A DNA stretch of 64,000 bases from Gloeocapsopsis crepidinum LEGE 06123 (GTDB lineage Bacteria > Cyanobacteriota > Cyanobacteriia > Cyanobacteriales > Chroococcidiopsidaceae): contig NZ_JADEWN010000017.1 in the NCBI RefSeq assembly GCF_015207655.1, forward strand, positions 16,818 to 80,817, in the 5' to 3' direction. Of this stretch, positions 18,446 to 27,568 are shown piece by piece. How positions within the stretch are numbered: the first letter of the stretch is position 1; each line of letters opens with the position of its first letter. A program made the position numbers and the translations under genes. Below the pieces are notes generated by a model, which had not been told where the DNA came from, searched no databases, and saw nothing but the letters and a program-made list of their open reading frames with translations.

Positions 18446-19885
18446 GTGAACGACATTGTTTTCTTACCAGCGTATCAACTCGCTAAAATGATTCGCGATC
18501 GCCAAGTTTCATCTTTAGAAGTTTTAGAAGCCTATTTGCAACAAATTACGCAATACAACCCGACAATTAATGCAATTATTACTCTCGATATAGAAAACGC
18601 TAGACAACGTGCCAAAACAGCTGATGAAGCATTAGCTAAAGGAGAAATTTGGGGAAAACTGCATGGCGTACCTGTAACTGTAAAAGATTGTTATGAAACT
18701 GCAGGAATGCGGACAACTTGTGGTTACAAAGGCTTATCAGATTATATTCCCCAACACAATGCGACTGTTGTTTCTCGTATTTGCAATGCTGGCGCAATAA
18801 TTTTAGGCAAAACCAACTTGGCATTACTCGCCTCAGATATGCAAACAAACTCGGATTTTGGACGCACTAACAATCCTTGGAATTTAGCATACACCGTTGG
18901 CGGAAGTAGTGGTGGCAGTGCGGCTGCTGTTGCAGCGGGGTTATCACCTTTAGATTTATGTTCTGGGATGGGAGGTTCAGGGCGGATTCCGGCGCATTTT
19001 TGCGGAGTTTTTGGGATGAAACCAACTGAAAATCGGGTTTCGATGGCGGGGGCGTGGGCTACACCCTTAGAAGGCGATCGCGGGTTACAGTATATGTATA
19101 CAGCAGGGGCAATGACGCGATCTATCGCAGACTTAAAATTGTGGTTATCTCTGGTAGAAGGTGCTGACGGGCGTTTTTGGCAAGTACCACCTGTACATTC
19201 AGAAGCTGTCGATGCACGTTCTTTAAAAGAATATCGGATTGCGTGGAGTGATGGCTTTGGTGATGTTCCCGTTTCAACTGAAGTACGTACCGCTATAGAA
19301 CAGCTAGTAAATACCATTGCAGGTCATGGTTGCATTGTCGAAAAAGCAAATCCCTCACCGTTTGATTTTACAGGTGCAATAGAAACTTGTAGTGAATTAA
19401 TTGGCGCATGGATGAGCACAAGACTGATACCGCAATTACCACTTCTTCGAGATAATGTACGTAGACTAATTTCAGGGGGAAGTGTCGTCAAAAGTAGCCT
19501 ACGCGGAACTCGGTTTAATTTAAAGCAGTATGCATCGGCAATGGCGAGACGCAGTTCCTTCACTACACAAATGGAACAATTTCTCTGCAACTACGATGCT
19601 TGGATTTGTCCTACTGTTGCTTTTCCTGCATTTGGTCATCAACCAGTTGGTCAACCAATTAACATTGATGGACAACAGGTAAACTATCTCCTAGGAGGTG
19701 TTGCATACACAGCAGTATTCACTCTTACAGGTCATCCTGTCGTCGTGATACCGATAGGACAAACAGTCACACTACCAATCGGTATCCAGATGGTGACACG
19801 GCGTTGGCACGATATGCAACTACTACACATTGCCGAAAAAATGACTCAAGTTACAGAAACTTATCAGCGTCCACCAGGATATTAA
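18446..19885 (+). CDS. Amidase-signature family hydrolase
   Basis: A 479-residue protein starting at GTG (18446). The Ser-Ser-Lys triad is readable: Lys in VTVKDCYE, the cis-Ser in VGGSSGGSAA and the nucleophile region GMGGSGRIPA (normally GGSIRxPA). These enzymes hydrolyse small amides or act as GatA-like transamidases. The gene is not near gatC, and gatB at 24400 is separate, so a role as GatA is unlikely; a generic amidase is more likely. It converges on the TraX-like gene, one base apart. Confidence 0.88.
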   Translation: MNDIVFLPAYQLAKMIRDRQVSSLEVLEAYLQQITQYNPTINAIITLDIENARQRAKTADEALAKGEIWGKLHGVPVTVKDCYETAGMRTTCGYKGLSDYIPQHNATVVSRICNAGAIILGKTNLALLASDMQTNSDFGRTNNPWNLAYTVGGSSGGSAAAVAAGLSPLDLCSGMGGSGRIPAHFCGVFGMKPTENRVSMAGAWATPLEGDRGLQYMYTAGAMTRSIADLKLWLSLVEGADGRFWQVPPVHSEAVDARSLKEYRIAWSDGFGDVPVSTEVRTAIEQLVNTIAGHGCIVEKANPSPFDFTGAIETCSELIGAWMSTRLIPQLPLLRDNVRRLISGGSVVKSSLRGTRFNLKQYASAMARRSSFTTQMEQFLCNYDAWICPTVAFPAFGHQPVGQPINIDGQQVNYLLGGVAYTAVFTLTGHPVVVIPIGQTVTLPIGIQMVTRRWHDMQLLHIAEKMTQVTETYQRPPGY

Positions 19886-19886
19886 A

Positions 19887-20528
19887 TCAGAACCGCGCCT
19901 CGTTTAAACGAAAGATGAGGAACAACACAAGTAAGTGTAACGGATAAAAGCTGTAGAACCAACGCGCTGAAGATCCCTTTTGGTGATTAGCAAGATGAAT
20001 CAAGACTGGGGTAACAACAGCAGGTAATTGAAACACATTCGGCACAGCGATCGCATCAAATAGATGTAACCCAATCCACGCTAACCACCAATGAATACTT
20101 GGTGTAAATAATGAAAGTAAGCACATTGCAGCAACACCATAAGCACCATACTCAACGCGGAGTAATTCTGCTGATACAATGCCCAAAATCCAAATTAAGT
20201 ATTTATAATCTCGCCACCTCCGACCTAACCGTAAGGTAACTAACCCCAGCGACAGTGTAAACAGAATGTTGAATCTCGTTCCTGATAAAGTAAGGGTATG
20301 TAGCGGTTGACTCAATACACCCAAGAGTACAAGTCTTTTTAAATATTGGGGAAAGCTGCGAGTATATCGTTCTCCCTGGGCTAATAACCAAGCAAACAGT
20401 GGAAAACTTAGACGACCAATAACTCGAAAAACGAAGATTTGAGGAAAAAAAACCAAACCTACATGGTCAATTACCATGAAAATCGCAGCTAGCAATTTGA
20501 TTTGATAGTTGTTAAGCTGCAATTTCAA
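19887..20528 (-). CDS. TraX-family integral membrane protein
   Basis: A 213-residue multi-pass protein: about six to eight hydrophobic segments, with IKLLAAIFMVIDHVGLVFF and the family's RLSFPLFAWLLAQG. TraX acetylates F-pilin in plasmid systems; chromosomal homologues are probable membrane acyltransferases of unknown substrate. Polar residues IDHVG and FPLFAW are the family marks. No conjugation genes are nearby, so transfer function is not supported. It is divergent from the hypothetical gene at 20666. Confidence 0.8.
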   Translation of the reverse strand: MKLQLNNYQIKLLAAIFMVIDHVGLVFFPQIFVFRVIGRLSFPLFAWLLAQGERYTRSFPQYLKRLVLLGVLSQPLHTLTLSGTRFNILFTLSLGLVTLRLGRRWRDYKYLIWILGIVSAELLRVEYGAYGVAAMCLLSLFTPSIHWWLAWIGLHLFDAIAVPNVFQLPAVVTPVLIHLANHQKGSSARWFYSFYPLHLLVLFLIFRLNEARF

Positions 20529-20582
20529 CGTTCTAGCACCAACACGATTACTTAATATAGTATTTGACTTAAAATACTAATC

Positions 20583-20617
20583 GCTCTTAATTACAGGCAA
20601 CTAGGCATCTTAAGAGC
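20583..20617. promoter_or_regulatory. Perfect inverted repeat in a divergent intergenic region
   Basis: GCTCTTAA and TTAAGAGC are exact inverted copies separated by 19 bases. They lie between the TraX gene (minus, start 20528) and the small gene at 20666 (plus). The position fits an operator or a transcript hairpin; no run of T follows. Confidence 0.35.
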
Positions 20618-20665
20618 AATTTATGATATCTGCTTTCATTTTAAACAACTTCAATAAAAGTAGAC

Positions 20666-20938
20666 ATGACTCTGTGCTTTAAAGCAAATGGCGAACCTGA
20701 TTTAAACGCAATTCCTGATTGGCTAGCTGTAGAATTTTCGTTTGCAGCTAAAAATCCTTACTTTTACAGTGTATGCATTGTCTCAGAAATTGCTGATGTA
20801 GCCTTGATTTTAGGAACATTAGAACATGATGACACACCAGCAGGATGGATTGCACATTTGCACGATTTAGGCTTTGAGGACGTTGTACAGGTGTCTTGTA
20901 GTCAGTTCTTTAGTCCAAGGGCGGATCGCGATCGCTAG
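20666..20938 (+). CDS. Hypothetical protein, 90 aa
   Basis: A small soluble protein (NAIPDWLAVEFSFAAKNPYF, VALILGTLEHDDTPAGWIAHL). I recognise no named family. No signal peptide or membrane segment. Codon use resembles the neighbours. It ends 16 bases before mutY on the same strand, so it is likely co-transcribed with it, although that says little about function. Confidence 0.65.
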   Translation: MTLCFKANGEPDLNAIPDWLAVEFSFAAKNPYFYSVCIVSEIADVALILGTLEHDDTPAGWIAHLHDLGFEDVVQVSCSQFFSPRADRDR

Positions 20939-20954
20939 TCTTAACACATAGCTT

Positions 20955-22013
20955 ATGCATTTTTGCGTAGAAAATCTCCTAGATTGGTACGATAATCACC
21001 AGCGACTCTTACCTTGGCGTCAGGAAATTAATATTTATCACACTTGGGTGAGTGAAGTGATGAGTCAACAAACCGTGTTGGCTGTAGTCGTTCCTAAATT
21101 TTCCGAATTTATTAAGCAGTTACCTACAGTTTACGACCTTGCCGCGTGTGATGAGGAAACATTACGTCAACTTTGGTCAGGGTTAGGCTACTATGCGCGG
21201 GCGCGGAACTTGCAAAAAGGCGCAAAAATGATTGTAGAACAGCTTAACGGTCATTTTCCGCAATCGTATGAGGCATGGTTAAAAATTCCTGGTTGTGGTG
21301 CTTATACCGCAGCTGCGATCGCTAGTATTTGTTATTACGAAAAAGTTGCGTGTGTTGATGGTAACGTCATCCGCGTTGTCAGTCGTTTACTCGCATTATC
21401 TGATGTGTGGAGTCAATCAGGACAATCAGCAATTCAAGATTATGTCAACAATATCATTCCTGCGGAACGCCCTGGCGATTTTAATCAAGCGATGATGGAA
21501 TTAGGCGCGACAATCTGTCGTAAATCAAAGCCACTATGTCATCAATGTCCTTTACAGAAACATTGTCTCGCATTTACTAATAATTGCATTGCCCAGTGTC
21601 CACCCAAAAAACCGCGACGCACTTCAGTTAATATTGAGTTGTTTGCATTGATTATTTGGCACAAAGAAACTAATACATTTGCCCTGGTCAAAAGAACAAA
21701 AAGGTTTTTAAAAGATACTATTGGTTTTCCCTTAGTCAGTACAGACGAAGTAATAGAATTAGAAAGCACCTTATACTCGCTATCAATACAAATTTCTAAA
21801 CCAACTGACAATTTTTCTCATACTATTACTCATCATCGTATTTCTGGCAGAGTTTTCATTGTACAACTAACAGAAAATAGTGATTCTGCACTGATTTTGC
21901 AAAAATTAGGTTTCTCAGCGCCTATCTACTGGGTAAAAAGAAGTGACATAGCAGAACAACTTGCTACCACACTAGACAAAAAAGTCTTTCAACTATTTTT
22001 AATGCAGAATTAG
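20955..22013 (+). CDS. mutY: A/G-specific adenine DNA glycosylase
   Basis: A 352-residue MutY. Visible are the N-terminal catalytic domain with WVSEVMSQQT (catalytic Glu), GLGYYARARNL, the helix-hairpin-helix IPGCGAYTAAAIA, the catalytic Asp in VDGNVIRV, the four-cysteine iron-sulfur cluster pattern C-x6-C-x2-C-x5-C in the CRKSKPLCHQCPLQKHC segment, and a C-terminal NUDIX-like domain (about 230-352). It removes adenine opposite 8-oxoguanine. The small gene before it lies 16 bases upstream. Confidence 0.95.
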   Translation: MHFCVENLLDWYDNHQRLLPWRQEINIYHTWVSEVMSQQTVLAVVVPKFSEFIKQLPTVYDLAACDEETLRQLWSGLGYYARARNLQKGAKMIVEQLNGHFPQSYEAWLKIPGCGAYTAAAIASICYYEKVACVDGNVIRVVSRLLALSDVWSQSGQSAIQDYVNNIIPAERPGDFNQAMMELGATICRKSKPLCHQCPLQKHCLAFTNNCIAQCPPKKPRRTSVNIELFALIIWHKETNTFALVKRTKRFLKDTIGFPLVSTDEVIELESTLYSLSIQISKPTDNFSHTITHHRISGRVFIVQLTENSDSALILQKLGFSAPIYWVKRSDIAEQLATTLDKKVFQLFLMQN

Positions 22014-22173
22014 CAGCGATCGCATCTTTTTCTTCACTTCAAAATCTTCTTTGCCCTCTAGCCCTCTCCAACCTCTACGGAAAGGCTATACCTATATACT
22101 TTATTTCAGTATTTTTACTATACTATTAGTGCTATAATATACAAAAGCAAAAAGTGTCTATTATTTCAAGCCC

Positions 22174-23022
22174 ATGTTGAAAAAAGTAGATGGGAGTTGG
22201 CGTTTTGCAAGTGAGAACAATTTAGAAGATTTCACGTGGAGTAAATTAAATAACTTATTTAGGCTGTCTCCATTAAAACGGCAATATAGAGTCTATGGTG
22301 ATGTTTGCGATATCTTGGCGCTAGATGAAAATGATAGATTAGTAATTATAGAACTTAAAAATGCCCAAGATAGATACATTGTTCAACAACTCACTCGTTA
22401 CTACCACAGCGTGTTAGAGGAAAAACCTCTTCAGCAGCATATCAATTATCAACTTCCTATCCGAATGATTGCGATCGCGCCTAGTTTTCATTACCATAGC
22501 TGGGTAGATCGCGAATACCATAAATTAAAATTTGAGTTTATTTCTTATACACTCATTCAACAACAGAATGATGATATTTATATACAACTAACAGATTTAG
22601 ATACAAAGAAAGTAGCAACAGAGAAAGTTACAAACTTATCATCTGTTAAAAAAGTAAACTTGTCACAACCATATGATATGGCAACCACGGAAATAGGCGG
22701 ATTTACTTTTACTAAAGCTCTCGATGATATTTTATCGGATTACGTCCTTGTTAAGAATGCTCACAAGTTAGGAATACCTGAGTTAGAATTATCTGAAATT
22801 GAAAGATTAAACAATCAAGGATACCCAAGTAAAGTAAGCAAGGTATTTAAGATTCGAGTAGAAGAAAATAGAGCAAAAAATGGTTACAGAGAAGTATCAA
22901 TTCGAGTACCTTCTAGTATTAGAGTTGGAACATTTGTAATCTGGGTGGATAAACGTATCTCAACAGCAGTTGGAGTTATTAGTCCAACCAATGGCAAATA
23001 TCATATTTACAGATCTAAATAA
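22174..23022 (+). CDS. PD-(D/E)XK nuclease-like protein
   Basis: A 282-residue protein. The first 120 residues look like a restriction-type fold of the NucS/DUF91 kind: RVYGDVCDILALDENDRLVIIELKNAQD, in which the Asp and the E-x-K pair form the metal-binding core. The second half (about 160-282) has no clear domain; it has a Lys-rich segment and RVPSSIRVGTFVIWVD, perhaps a DNA-binding or dimer domain. The likely role is nucleic-acid cleavage, with no partner visible. It stands between mutY and a VOC-domain gene, and the flanks contain no mobile-element marks. Confidence 0.62.
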   Translation: MLKKVDGSWRFASENNLEDFTWSKLNNLFRLSPLKRQYRVYGDVCDILALDENDRLVIIELKNAQDRYIVQQLTRYYHSVLEEKPLQQHINYQLPIRMIAIAPSFHYHSWVDREYHKLKFEFISYTLIQQQNDDIYIQLTDLDTKKVATEKVTNLSSVKKVNLSQPYDMATTEIGGFTFTKALDDILSDYVLVKNAHKLGIPELELSEIERLNNQGYPSKVSKVFKIRVEENRAKNGYREVSIRVPSSIRVGTFVIWVDKRISTAVGVISPTNGKYHIYRSK

Positions 23023-23094
23023 TTAGCGTTCCACCTATGCGGCAGTTATAGCTTTAAAAATCAATTTTCAGTGGAGTACAAAAATGTAAATTAT

Positions 23095-23100
23095 AGGAGG
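23095..23100 (+). promoter_or_regulatory. Strong Shine-Dalgarno AGGAGG for a TTG start
   Basis: AGGAGG ends 8 bases before the TTG at 23109. There is no nearby in-frame ATG, so this site fixes the TTG as start of the VOC-domain gene. Confidence 0.7.
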
Positions 23101-23108
23101 CTGTTGAA

Positions 23109-23576
23109 TTGGTAGTCTCGATCCAAGGTTTATTTGAAACGCACTTAACAGTAAAGCATCTCGATACATCAATTGCGTTCTACCGTGATACAGTTGGGCT
23201 TGAACTAGCTTACGTGTTGCCAGAACGTCATGTTGCTTTCTTTTGGATTGGGGGGCATGGGCAAGCGATGCTTGGCTTATGGGAAATCGGCTTTGCTCCA
23301 AACTCAATGCAATTACATCTAGCATTCACAAGCACCATTGAAAATATACTCGCTGCACCCTCTACATTGCAAGCTGCTGGAATTATCCCAAAAGGCTTTT
23401 ATGGAGAACCTGTCGAAGAACCGGTAGTTATTGGCTGGATGCCTGCGTTGTCAATCTACTTTACTGATCCAGATGGACATTTACTAGAATACCTTGCCAT
23501 GCTACCAGAGGTACCACGTCCCGAACTTGGAGTTGTTTCTTTGAGTGAGTGGAAAGCAAACCAACCATTACGATAG
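23109..23576 (+). CDS. VOC (glyoxalase/dioxygenase) superfamily protein
   Basis: A 155-residue protein with TTG start at 23109 supported by the AGGAGG at 23095. It has the paired beta-alpha-beta-beta-beta repeats of the VOC fold: FETHLTVKHLDTSIAFYRDTVGLEL with the first metal His, MQLHLAFTS with the second, and HLLEYLAML with the Glu. Members act as glyoxalases, dioxygenases or resistance proteins; none can be picked from the sequence alone. It stands alone. Confidence 0.83.
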   Translation: MVVSIQGLFETHLTVKHLDTSIAFYRDTVGLELAYVLPERHVAFFWIGGHGQAMLGLWEIGFAPNSMQLHLAFTSTIENILAAPSTLQAAGIIPKGFYGEPVEEPVVIGWMPALSIYFTDPDGHLLEYLAMLPEVPRPELGVVSLSEWKANQPLR

Positions 23577-23622
23577 ATTATGTGTTGTTCTACTGTAGTG
23601 CAAGTTGGCGATCGCGATAGTA

Positions 23623-23868
23623 TCAACTTATCTCACCATTTGCTGAGTGCGGCATTGACTCAATCAACGCTCTTAGCACTTTGTTAACTGATTCAGATGT
23701 TGTGAAAACCTGAGCTACATCTTCATCTAAAACTACAACCGTTAACCTTTGCGTCTCACTAAGGGCAGCAAAGCGATTGGGTTTTGCCTTCTGGTAATCA
23801 AAGCGATATTCATCTAAAAGAAGCTCTTCTTCAGAGTTCTGGGTGCGTTTAGAGGGCGTTTTGCTCAT
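23623..23868 (-). CDS. Probable antitoxin of the BrnT-type pair
   Basis: An 81-residue acidic/basic mixed protein starting at the ATG at 23868; a GTG at 23877 is the alternative. It has a charged N-terminus (EEELLLDEYRFDYQKAKPNRFA) and the segment TVVVLDEDVAQVFTTSESVNKVLRALI, resembling the ribbon-helix-helix-like antitoxin partners that follow BrnT in cyanobacteria. It overlaps the toxin gene by 20 bases. The match to BrnA is functional (position and pairing), not strong in sequence. Confidence 0.72.
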   Translation of the reverse strand: MSKTPSKRTQNSEEELLLDEYRFDYQKAKPNRFAALSETQRLTVVVLDEDVAQVFTTSESVNKVLRALIESMPHSANGEIS

Positions 23869-24127
23869 AATCTTCACGTTCCTTGCGAGTGGCTAGACGG
23901 GCACTAATAATACGGATGCTACCAGGTCGTTCAGTAAAGGCGATTAACAGTAATTGATTTTGTTGAGAATGACCAATAATGATTTCTCTGCGTTCATCTA
24001 CCGAATGAGCCTCATCATCAAAAATAACTGCCAGTGGATTGTTGAATACAGTCTTGGCTTCTTCAAAGCTAACACCATGCTTTTTTAGATTAGCGGCTGC
24101 TTTCGACTGATCCCACTCAAACTCCAT
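23849..24127 (-). CDS. brnT: BrnT-family toxin
   Basis: A 92-residue toxin with the BrnT signature: FEWDQSKAAANLKKHGVSFEEAKTVF, then the short EAHSVDERREIIIGHS, and ITxRxAT-like IRIISARLATRKEREDYE. BrnT adopts a RelE-like fold and inhibits translation by cleaving RNA. The conserved pieces W-D-x-x-K-A and R-A-x-x-x-E-R are intact. The gene overlaps its partner by 20 bases in the usual BrnT-first order. Confidence 0.9.
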   Translation of the reverse strand: MEFEWDQSKAAANLKKHGVSFEEAKTVFNNPLAVIFDDEAHSVDERREIIIGHSQQNQLLLIAFTERPGSIRIISARLATRKEREDYEQNAL

Positions 24128-24399
24128 ATCTGAATCATACCTGATTGCTCGTACGCATTAAGCCTGTGCATAATACTACTTCAGTAATGAGACTTTCATA
24201 CTCAGAAATCTATAAGCCATCTCGCTAAACTACTTAAAGAAATGTTTAATCAAGTGCTTGCTTTCGCACTCCATGCACACATTGCGCAAATTGTCAATGA
24301 TGAGTTCTCAGTGGTCGATCAACACTGAACTCAAATGCTATTCGGTAAATCGCAGTCTACAATAGTAGCCTAATAAAGATATAGCTGCTTGGTTTGATT
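24128..24399. other. 272-base gap
   Basis: Upstream of both brnT (minus) and gatB (plus). A short open stretch at 24244-24330 reads MFNQVLAFALHAHIAQIVNDE but has no support as a gene. Otherwise only AT-rich promoter-like DNA. Confidence 0.35.
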
Positions 24400-25884
24400 A
24401 TGACTACTGCTACTGCGGTAAAAACCGAGTACGAAGCGATTATTGGTTTAGAAACCCATTGTCAGCTGAGTACAAAAACTAAAATATTTTCTAGTAGCTC
24501 GACTGAGTTTGGTGCTGACCCTAATACTAACATTGACCCAATTTGTATGGGTTTACCTGGGGTATTACCTGTTTTAAATGAAAAAGTTCTAGAATATGCT
24601 GTGAAAGCAGGTTTAGCACTTAATTGCGAGATTGCTAAATACAGCAAATTCGACCGGAAACAGTATTTTTATCCTGATTTACCGAAAAACTACCAAATCT
24701 CTCAATATGACTTACCGATCGCAGAACACGGCTGGTTAGAAATTGAACTTGTTGATGGTGATGGGAATCCAATACGCAAACGTATTGGCATTACGCGCTT
24801 GCATATGGAAGAAGATGCCGGAAAACTAGTTCATGCGGGAAGCGATCGCCTTTCAGGGTCAACATATTCTTTAGTAGACTACAACCGTGCAGGTGTACCA
24901 TTAGTTGAAATTGTCTCGGAACCAGATATGCGATCGGGACAAGAAGCCGCTGAATATGCGCAAGAACTCCGCCGCATTTTACGCTATTTGGGTGTGAGTG
25001 ACGGCAATATGCAAGAAGGTTCGCTGCGGTGCGATGTCAATATCTCAGTGCGCCCTGTGGGACAAAAAGAGTTTGGCACTAAAGTCGAAATTAAAAATAT
25101 GAACTCGTTCAACGCGATTCAACGCGCGATTGAATACGAAATTGAACGTCAAACTGCTGCGATTGAAGCGGGAGAAAGAATCATCCAAGAAACTCGCTTG
25201 TGGGAAGAAGGATCGCAACGTACTATTAGTATGCGTGTCAAAGAAGGTTCGAGTGATTACCGCTACTTCCCTGAACCCGATCTCGCACCAATTGAAGTGA
25301 CAACTGAACAACTCGAAAAATGGCGCAGCGAACTTCCCGAACTTCCAGCCCAAAAACGCCATCGTTATGAAACCCAATTAGGACTTTCACCTTATGATGC
25401 GCGGGTACTCACTGACGATCGCACTGTAGCTGAGTATTTTGAAGCAGCGATCGCATCCGGTGCATCTGCTAAACAAGCAGCAAACTGGATTATGGGTGAT
25501 ATTGCAGCATACCTGAATAAAAATAAGCTGGGTATTAACGAAATCGCGCTCAAACCAGAAGCCCTCGCAGAACTTGTGACGTTGATTGAAGACAACACAA
25601 TCAGCGGTAAAATCGGCAAAGACATCTTGCCAGAGTTATTCACAAAAGGTGGTTCGCCCAAAGCGATCGTCGAACGCGATAATCTAGGTCAAATCTCAGA
25701 TTCGGGTGCACTAGAAAAAGTCATCGATCAAGTCATCGCTGCTAATCCGAAAGAACTAGAACAGTATCGTAACGGGAAAACTAAACTTCTTGGCTTTTTT
25801 GTCGGAAAAGTTCTCAAAGAAACTGGCGGACGTGCTGATCCTAAGTTGACAAATCAATTACTGGCAAAGAAGCTTAATGGCTAG
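24400..25884 (+). CDS. gatB: Aspartyl/glutamyl-tRNA amidotransferase subunit B
   Basis: A 494-residue GatB from the ATG at 24400. The kinase-like domain shows [30 protein letters not shown] and [15 protein letters not shown]; then [13 protein letters not shown] and VEIKNMNSF, and the C-terminal helical/YqeY tail ([18 protein letters not shown]). With GatA and GatC it transamidates Glu-tRNA-Gln and Asp-tRNA-Asn, GatB supplying ATP-dependent phosphorylation and tRNA binding. GatA and GatC are not adjacent, as is usual in cyanobacteria. Confidence 0.97.
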   Translation: MTTATAVKTEYEAIIGLETHCQLSTKTKIFSSSSTEFGADPNTNIDPICMGLPGVLPVLNEKVLEYAVKAGLALNCEIAKYSKFDRKQYFYPDLPKNYQISQYDLPIAEHGWLEIELVDGDGNPIRKRIGITRLHMEEDAGKLVHAGSDRLSGSTYSLVDYNRAGVPLVEIVSEPDMRSGQEAAEYAQELRRILRYLGVSDGNMQEGSLRCDVNISVRPVGQKEFGTKVEIKNMNSFNAIQRAIEYEIERQTAAIEAGERIIQETRLWEEGSQRTISMRVKEGSSDYRYFPEPDLAPIEVTTEQLEKWRSELPELPAQKRHRYETQLGLSPYDARVLTDDRTVAEYFEAAIASGASAKQAANWIMGDIAAYLNKNKLGINEIALKPEALAELVTLIEDNTISGKIGKDILPELFTKGGSPKAIVERDNLGQISDSGALEKVIDQVIAANPKELEQYRNGKTKLLGFFVGKVLKETGGRADPKLTNQLLAKKLNG

Positions 25885-26004
25885 TGGCTAGTGGTTAGTG
25901 AGTGGAATTTATCAAAAAATGCTCTCAGCTATAAACACCTAAATCTTCAAGGGGTCTTAACAAAAAATCTAGAATCGTGAGTAAATCAATGCTATCTAAC
26001 CTGG

Positions 26005-26010
26005 TATACT
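26005..26010 (+). promoter_or_regulatory. Candidate -10 box upstream of argJ
   Basis: TATACT at 26005-26010, preceded by TGG, a few bases before the first GAGTAGATGCACCC segment. No good -35 hexamer is seen 17 bases upstream. Transcription from here would run into the intrinsic terminator at 26039-26068. Confidence 0.35.
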
Positions 26011-26038
26011 TTGCAGAGTAGATGCACCCTGATGATCG

Positions 26039-26068
26039 GGAGAGTCGCACAAAAGACTCTCCTTTTTT
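26039..26068 (+). terminator. Rho-independent terminator/attenuator in the argJ leader
   Basis: A perfect 8-bp stem GGAGAGTC / GACTCTCC with an 8-base loop, followed by six T residues (26063-26068). It lies about 155 bases after gatB and 80 bases before argJ. It could end gatB transcription, or act as an attenuator or 3' end of a short RNA started at the TATACT box. Confidence 0.72.
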
Positions 26069-26147
26069 ATTGATAATGGCGCGAAATGAGTCATTGGGGA
26101 CACCAAAAAAGCGCCGTAAGCAGGAAGTGCGGGCAAAGGCAGGAAGA

Positions 26148-27488
26148 ATGTCACAATGGCAAGAAATTGAGGGTGGCGTGACTGCCCCCAGAGGATATAA
26201 AGCAGCAGGAATAACAGCGGGATTGAAACCTTCAGGACTTCCAGATTTGGCATTGATTGTGTCAGATGTCGAAGCGATCGCCGCAGGTGTTTTTACCACA
26301 TCCCAAGTCCGCGCCGCCTGTGTCGATTACTGTCGCCAGCGCCTGCAAGCTAAACCAAGTGCTAGGGCAATATTATGTAATGCTGGACAAGCTAATGCTT
26401 CTACAGGTTCACAAGGGTGGCTAGATACTTTAGAAAGTGCCATGTTACTAGGGCAAGCACTGAATATTCCTTCTGACTCAGTGCTGATCGCTTCTACAGG
26501 GGTAATCGGACGTCGAATCCGCATGGATGCACTCAAAAGTGGAATTCCTAAACTCGTCGCCGCTGCTTCCGACACAGGTTCTGATGATGCTGCACAAGCA
26601 ATTGTCACAACCGATTTAGTCACTAAGTCAGTTGCCTTAGAAACGACTATGGGCGATCGCCCTGTGCGCATTGGTGGAATCGCTAAAGGTTCGGGTATGA
26701 TTCATCCGAATATGGCAACAATGCTAGCTTTTGTGACCTGTGATGCTGCGGTTTCTCCTTCTTTGTGGCAGCAAATGCTCAGCCGCGCCGCAGATAAAAG
26801 CTTTAATCAAATCACTGTGGATGGCGATACCAGCACAAATGATACTCTTATTGCCTTAGCAAATGGTCAATCGCGCACTCCAGCCATTACAGAAATGGGG
26901 GCTGAAGCCGAGAAGCTAGAAGCAATGTTAACTGAAGTGTGTCAACGCCTCGCAAAAGCTGTTGCGCGTGATGGTGAAGGGGCAACGTGTTTAATTGAAG
27001 TACAAGTTAATGGCGCGACAGATGAGGAGTCTGCAAGGAAAGTTGCAAGAACAATCGCAGGTTCATCTTTAGTCAAGTCTGCAATCTTTGGACGCGATCC
27101 CAACTGGGGTAGAATTGCCGCAGCAGCAGGGCGGGCGGGAGTTCCCTTTGAGCAAGAAAACTTGCAAATTAAACTGGGTAATTTTGAGTTAATGCAAAAT
27201 GGCGAACCGTTGCCTTTTGATCGGGCAGGTGCAAGTGCTTATTTAAAGCAAACTGCAGAAGAATCTTTATTACCGAAAGAAGTTGTTGCGACAAATACAA
27301 GTAATGATTTATCTGTAGTAAAAGCCGGAATATCACTACCATTTGATCGAGCCAATGCTTCATTGCAAAGAATTGATAACCCTGTGATTATTGCAGTGAG
27401 TATTGGTCATGGCTCCGGTTTTGGTAAAGCGTGGGGGTGTGACTTGAGTTATGATTACGTCAAAATTAATGCAGAGTATACAACTTAA
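26148..27488 (+). CDS. argJ: Bifunctional ornithine acetyltransferase/N-acetylglutamate synthase
   Basis: Starting at the ATG at 26148 (SQWQEIEGGVTAPRGY) gives 446 residues; a frame open from 26022 would include the terminator and is not the true start. Domains: N-terminal beta-subunit part with ALIVSDVEAIAAGVFTTSQ, the autocleavage site GSGMIHPNMATML (cleavage before Thr), and the alpha-subunit part GRDPNWGRIAAAAGRAG. The enzyme transfers acetyl from N-acetylornithine to glutamate and so recycles acetyl groups in arginine synthesis. The terminator 80 bases upstream may attenuate it. A purine-rich AGGAAG sits directly before the start. Confidence 0.95.
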   Translation: MSQWQEIEGGVTAPRGYKAAGITAGLKPSGLPDLALIVSDVEAIAAGVFTTSQVRAACVDYCRQRLQAKPSARAILCNAGQANASTGSQGWLDTLESAMLLGQALNIPSDSVLIASTGVIGRRIRMDALKSGIPKLVAAASDTGSDDAAQAIVTTDLVTKSVALETTMGDRPVRIGGIAKGSGMIHPNMATMLAFVTCDAAVSPSLWQQMLSRAADKSFNQITVDGDTSTNDTLIALANGQSRTPAITEMGAEAEKLEAMLTEVCQRLAKAVARDGEGATCLIEVQVNGATDEESARKVARTIAGSSLVKSAIFGRDPNWGRIAAAAGRAGVPFEQENLQIKLGNFELMQNGEPLPFDRAGASAYLKQTAEESLLPKEVVATNTSNDLSVVKAGISLPFDRANASLQRIDNPVIIAVSIGHGSGFGKAWGCDLSYDYVKINAEYTT

Positions 27489-27568
27489 TACTTGTAATAG
27501 TTATTCAGAAGCGATCGCAAATTAACAATAGTAGTTAAAGCAGGTTGAAATGGTTATTCATAAAATTC

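Noticed and set aside
18742..19317. A 191-codon minus-strand frame inside the amidase gene
   Set aside because: Shadow of the amidase; composition rich in Ser/Pro with no family match.
26022..26147. An N-terminal extension of argJ starting at 26022
   Set aside because: It would translate the terminator stem and has no match to the ArgJ start; the ATG at 26148 begins the conserved WQEI..GG segment.
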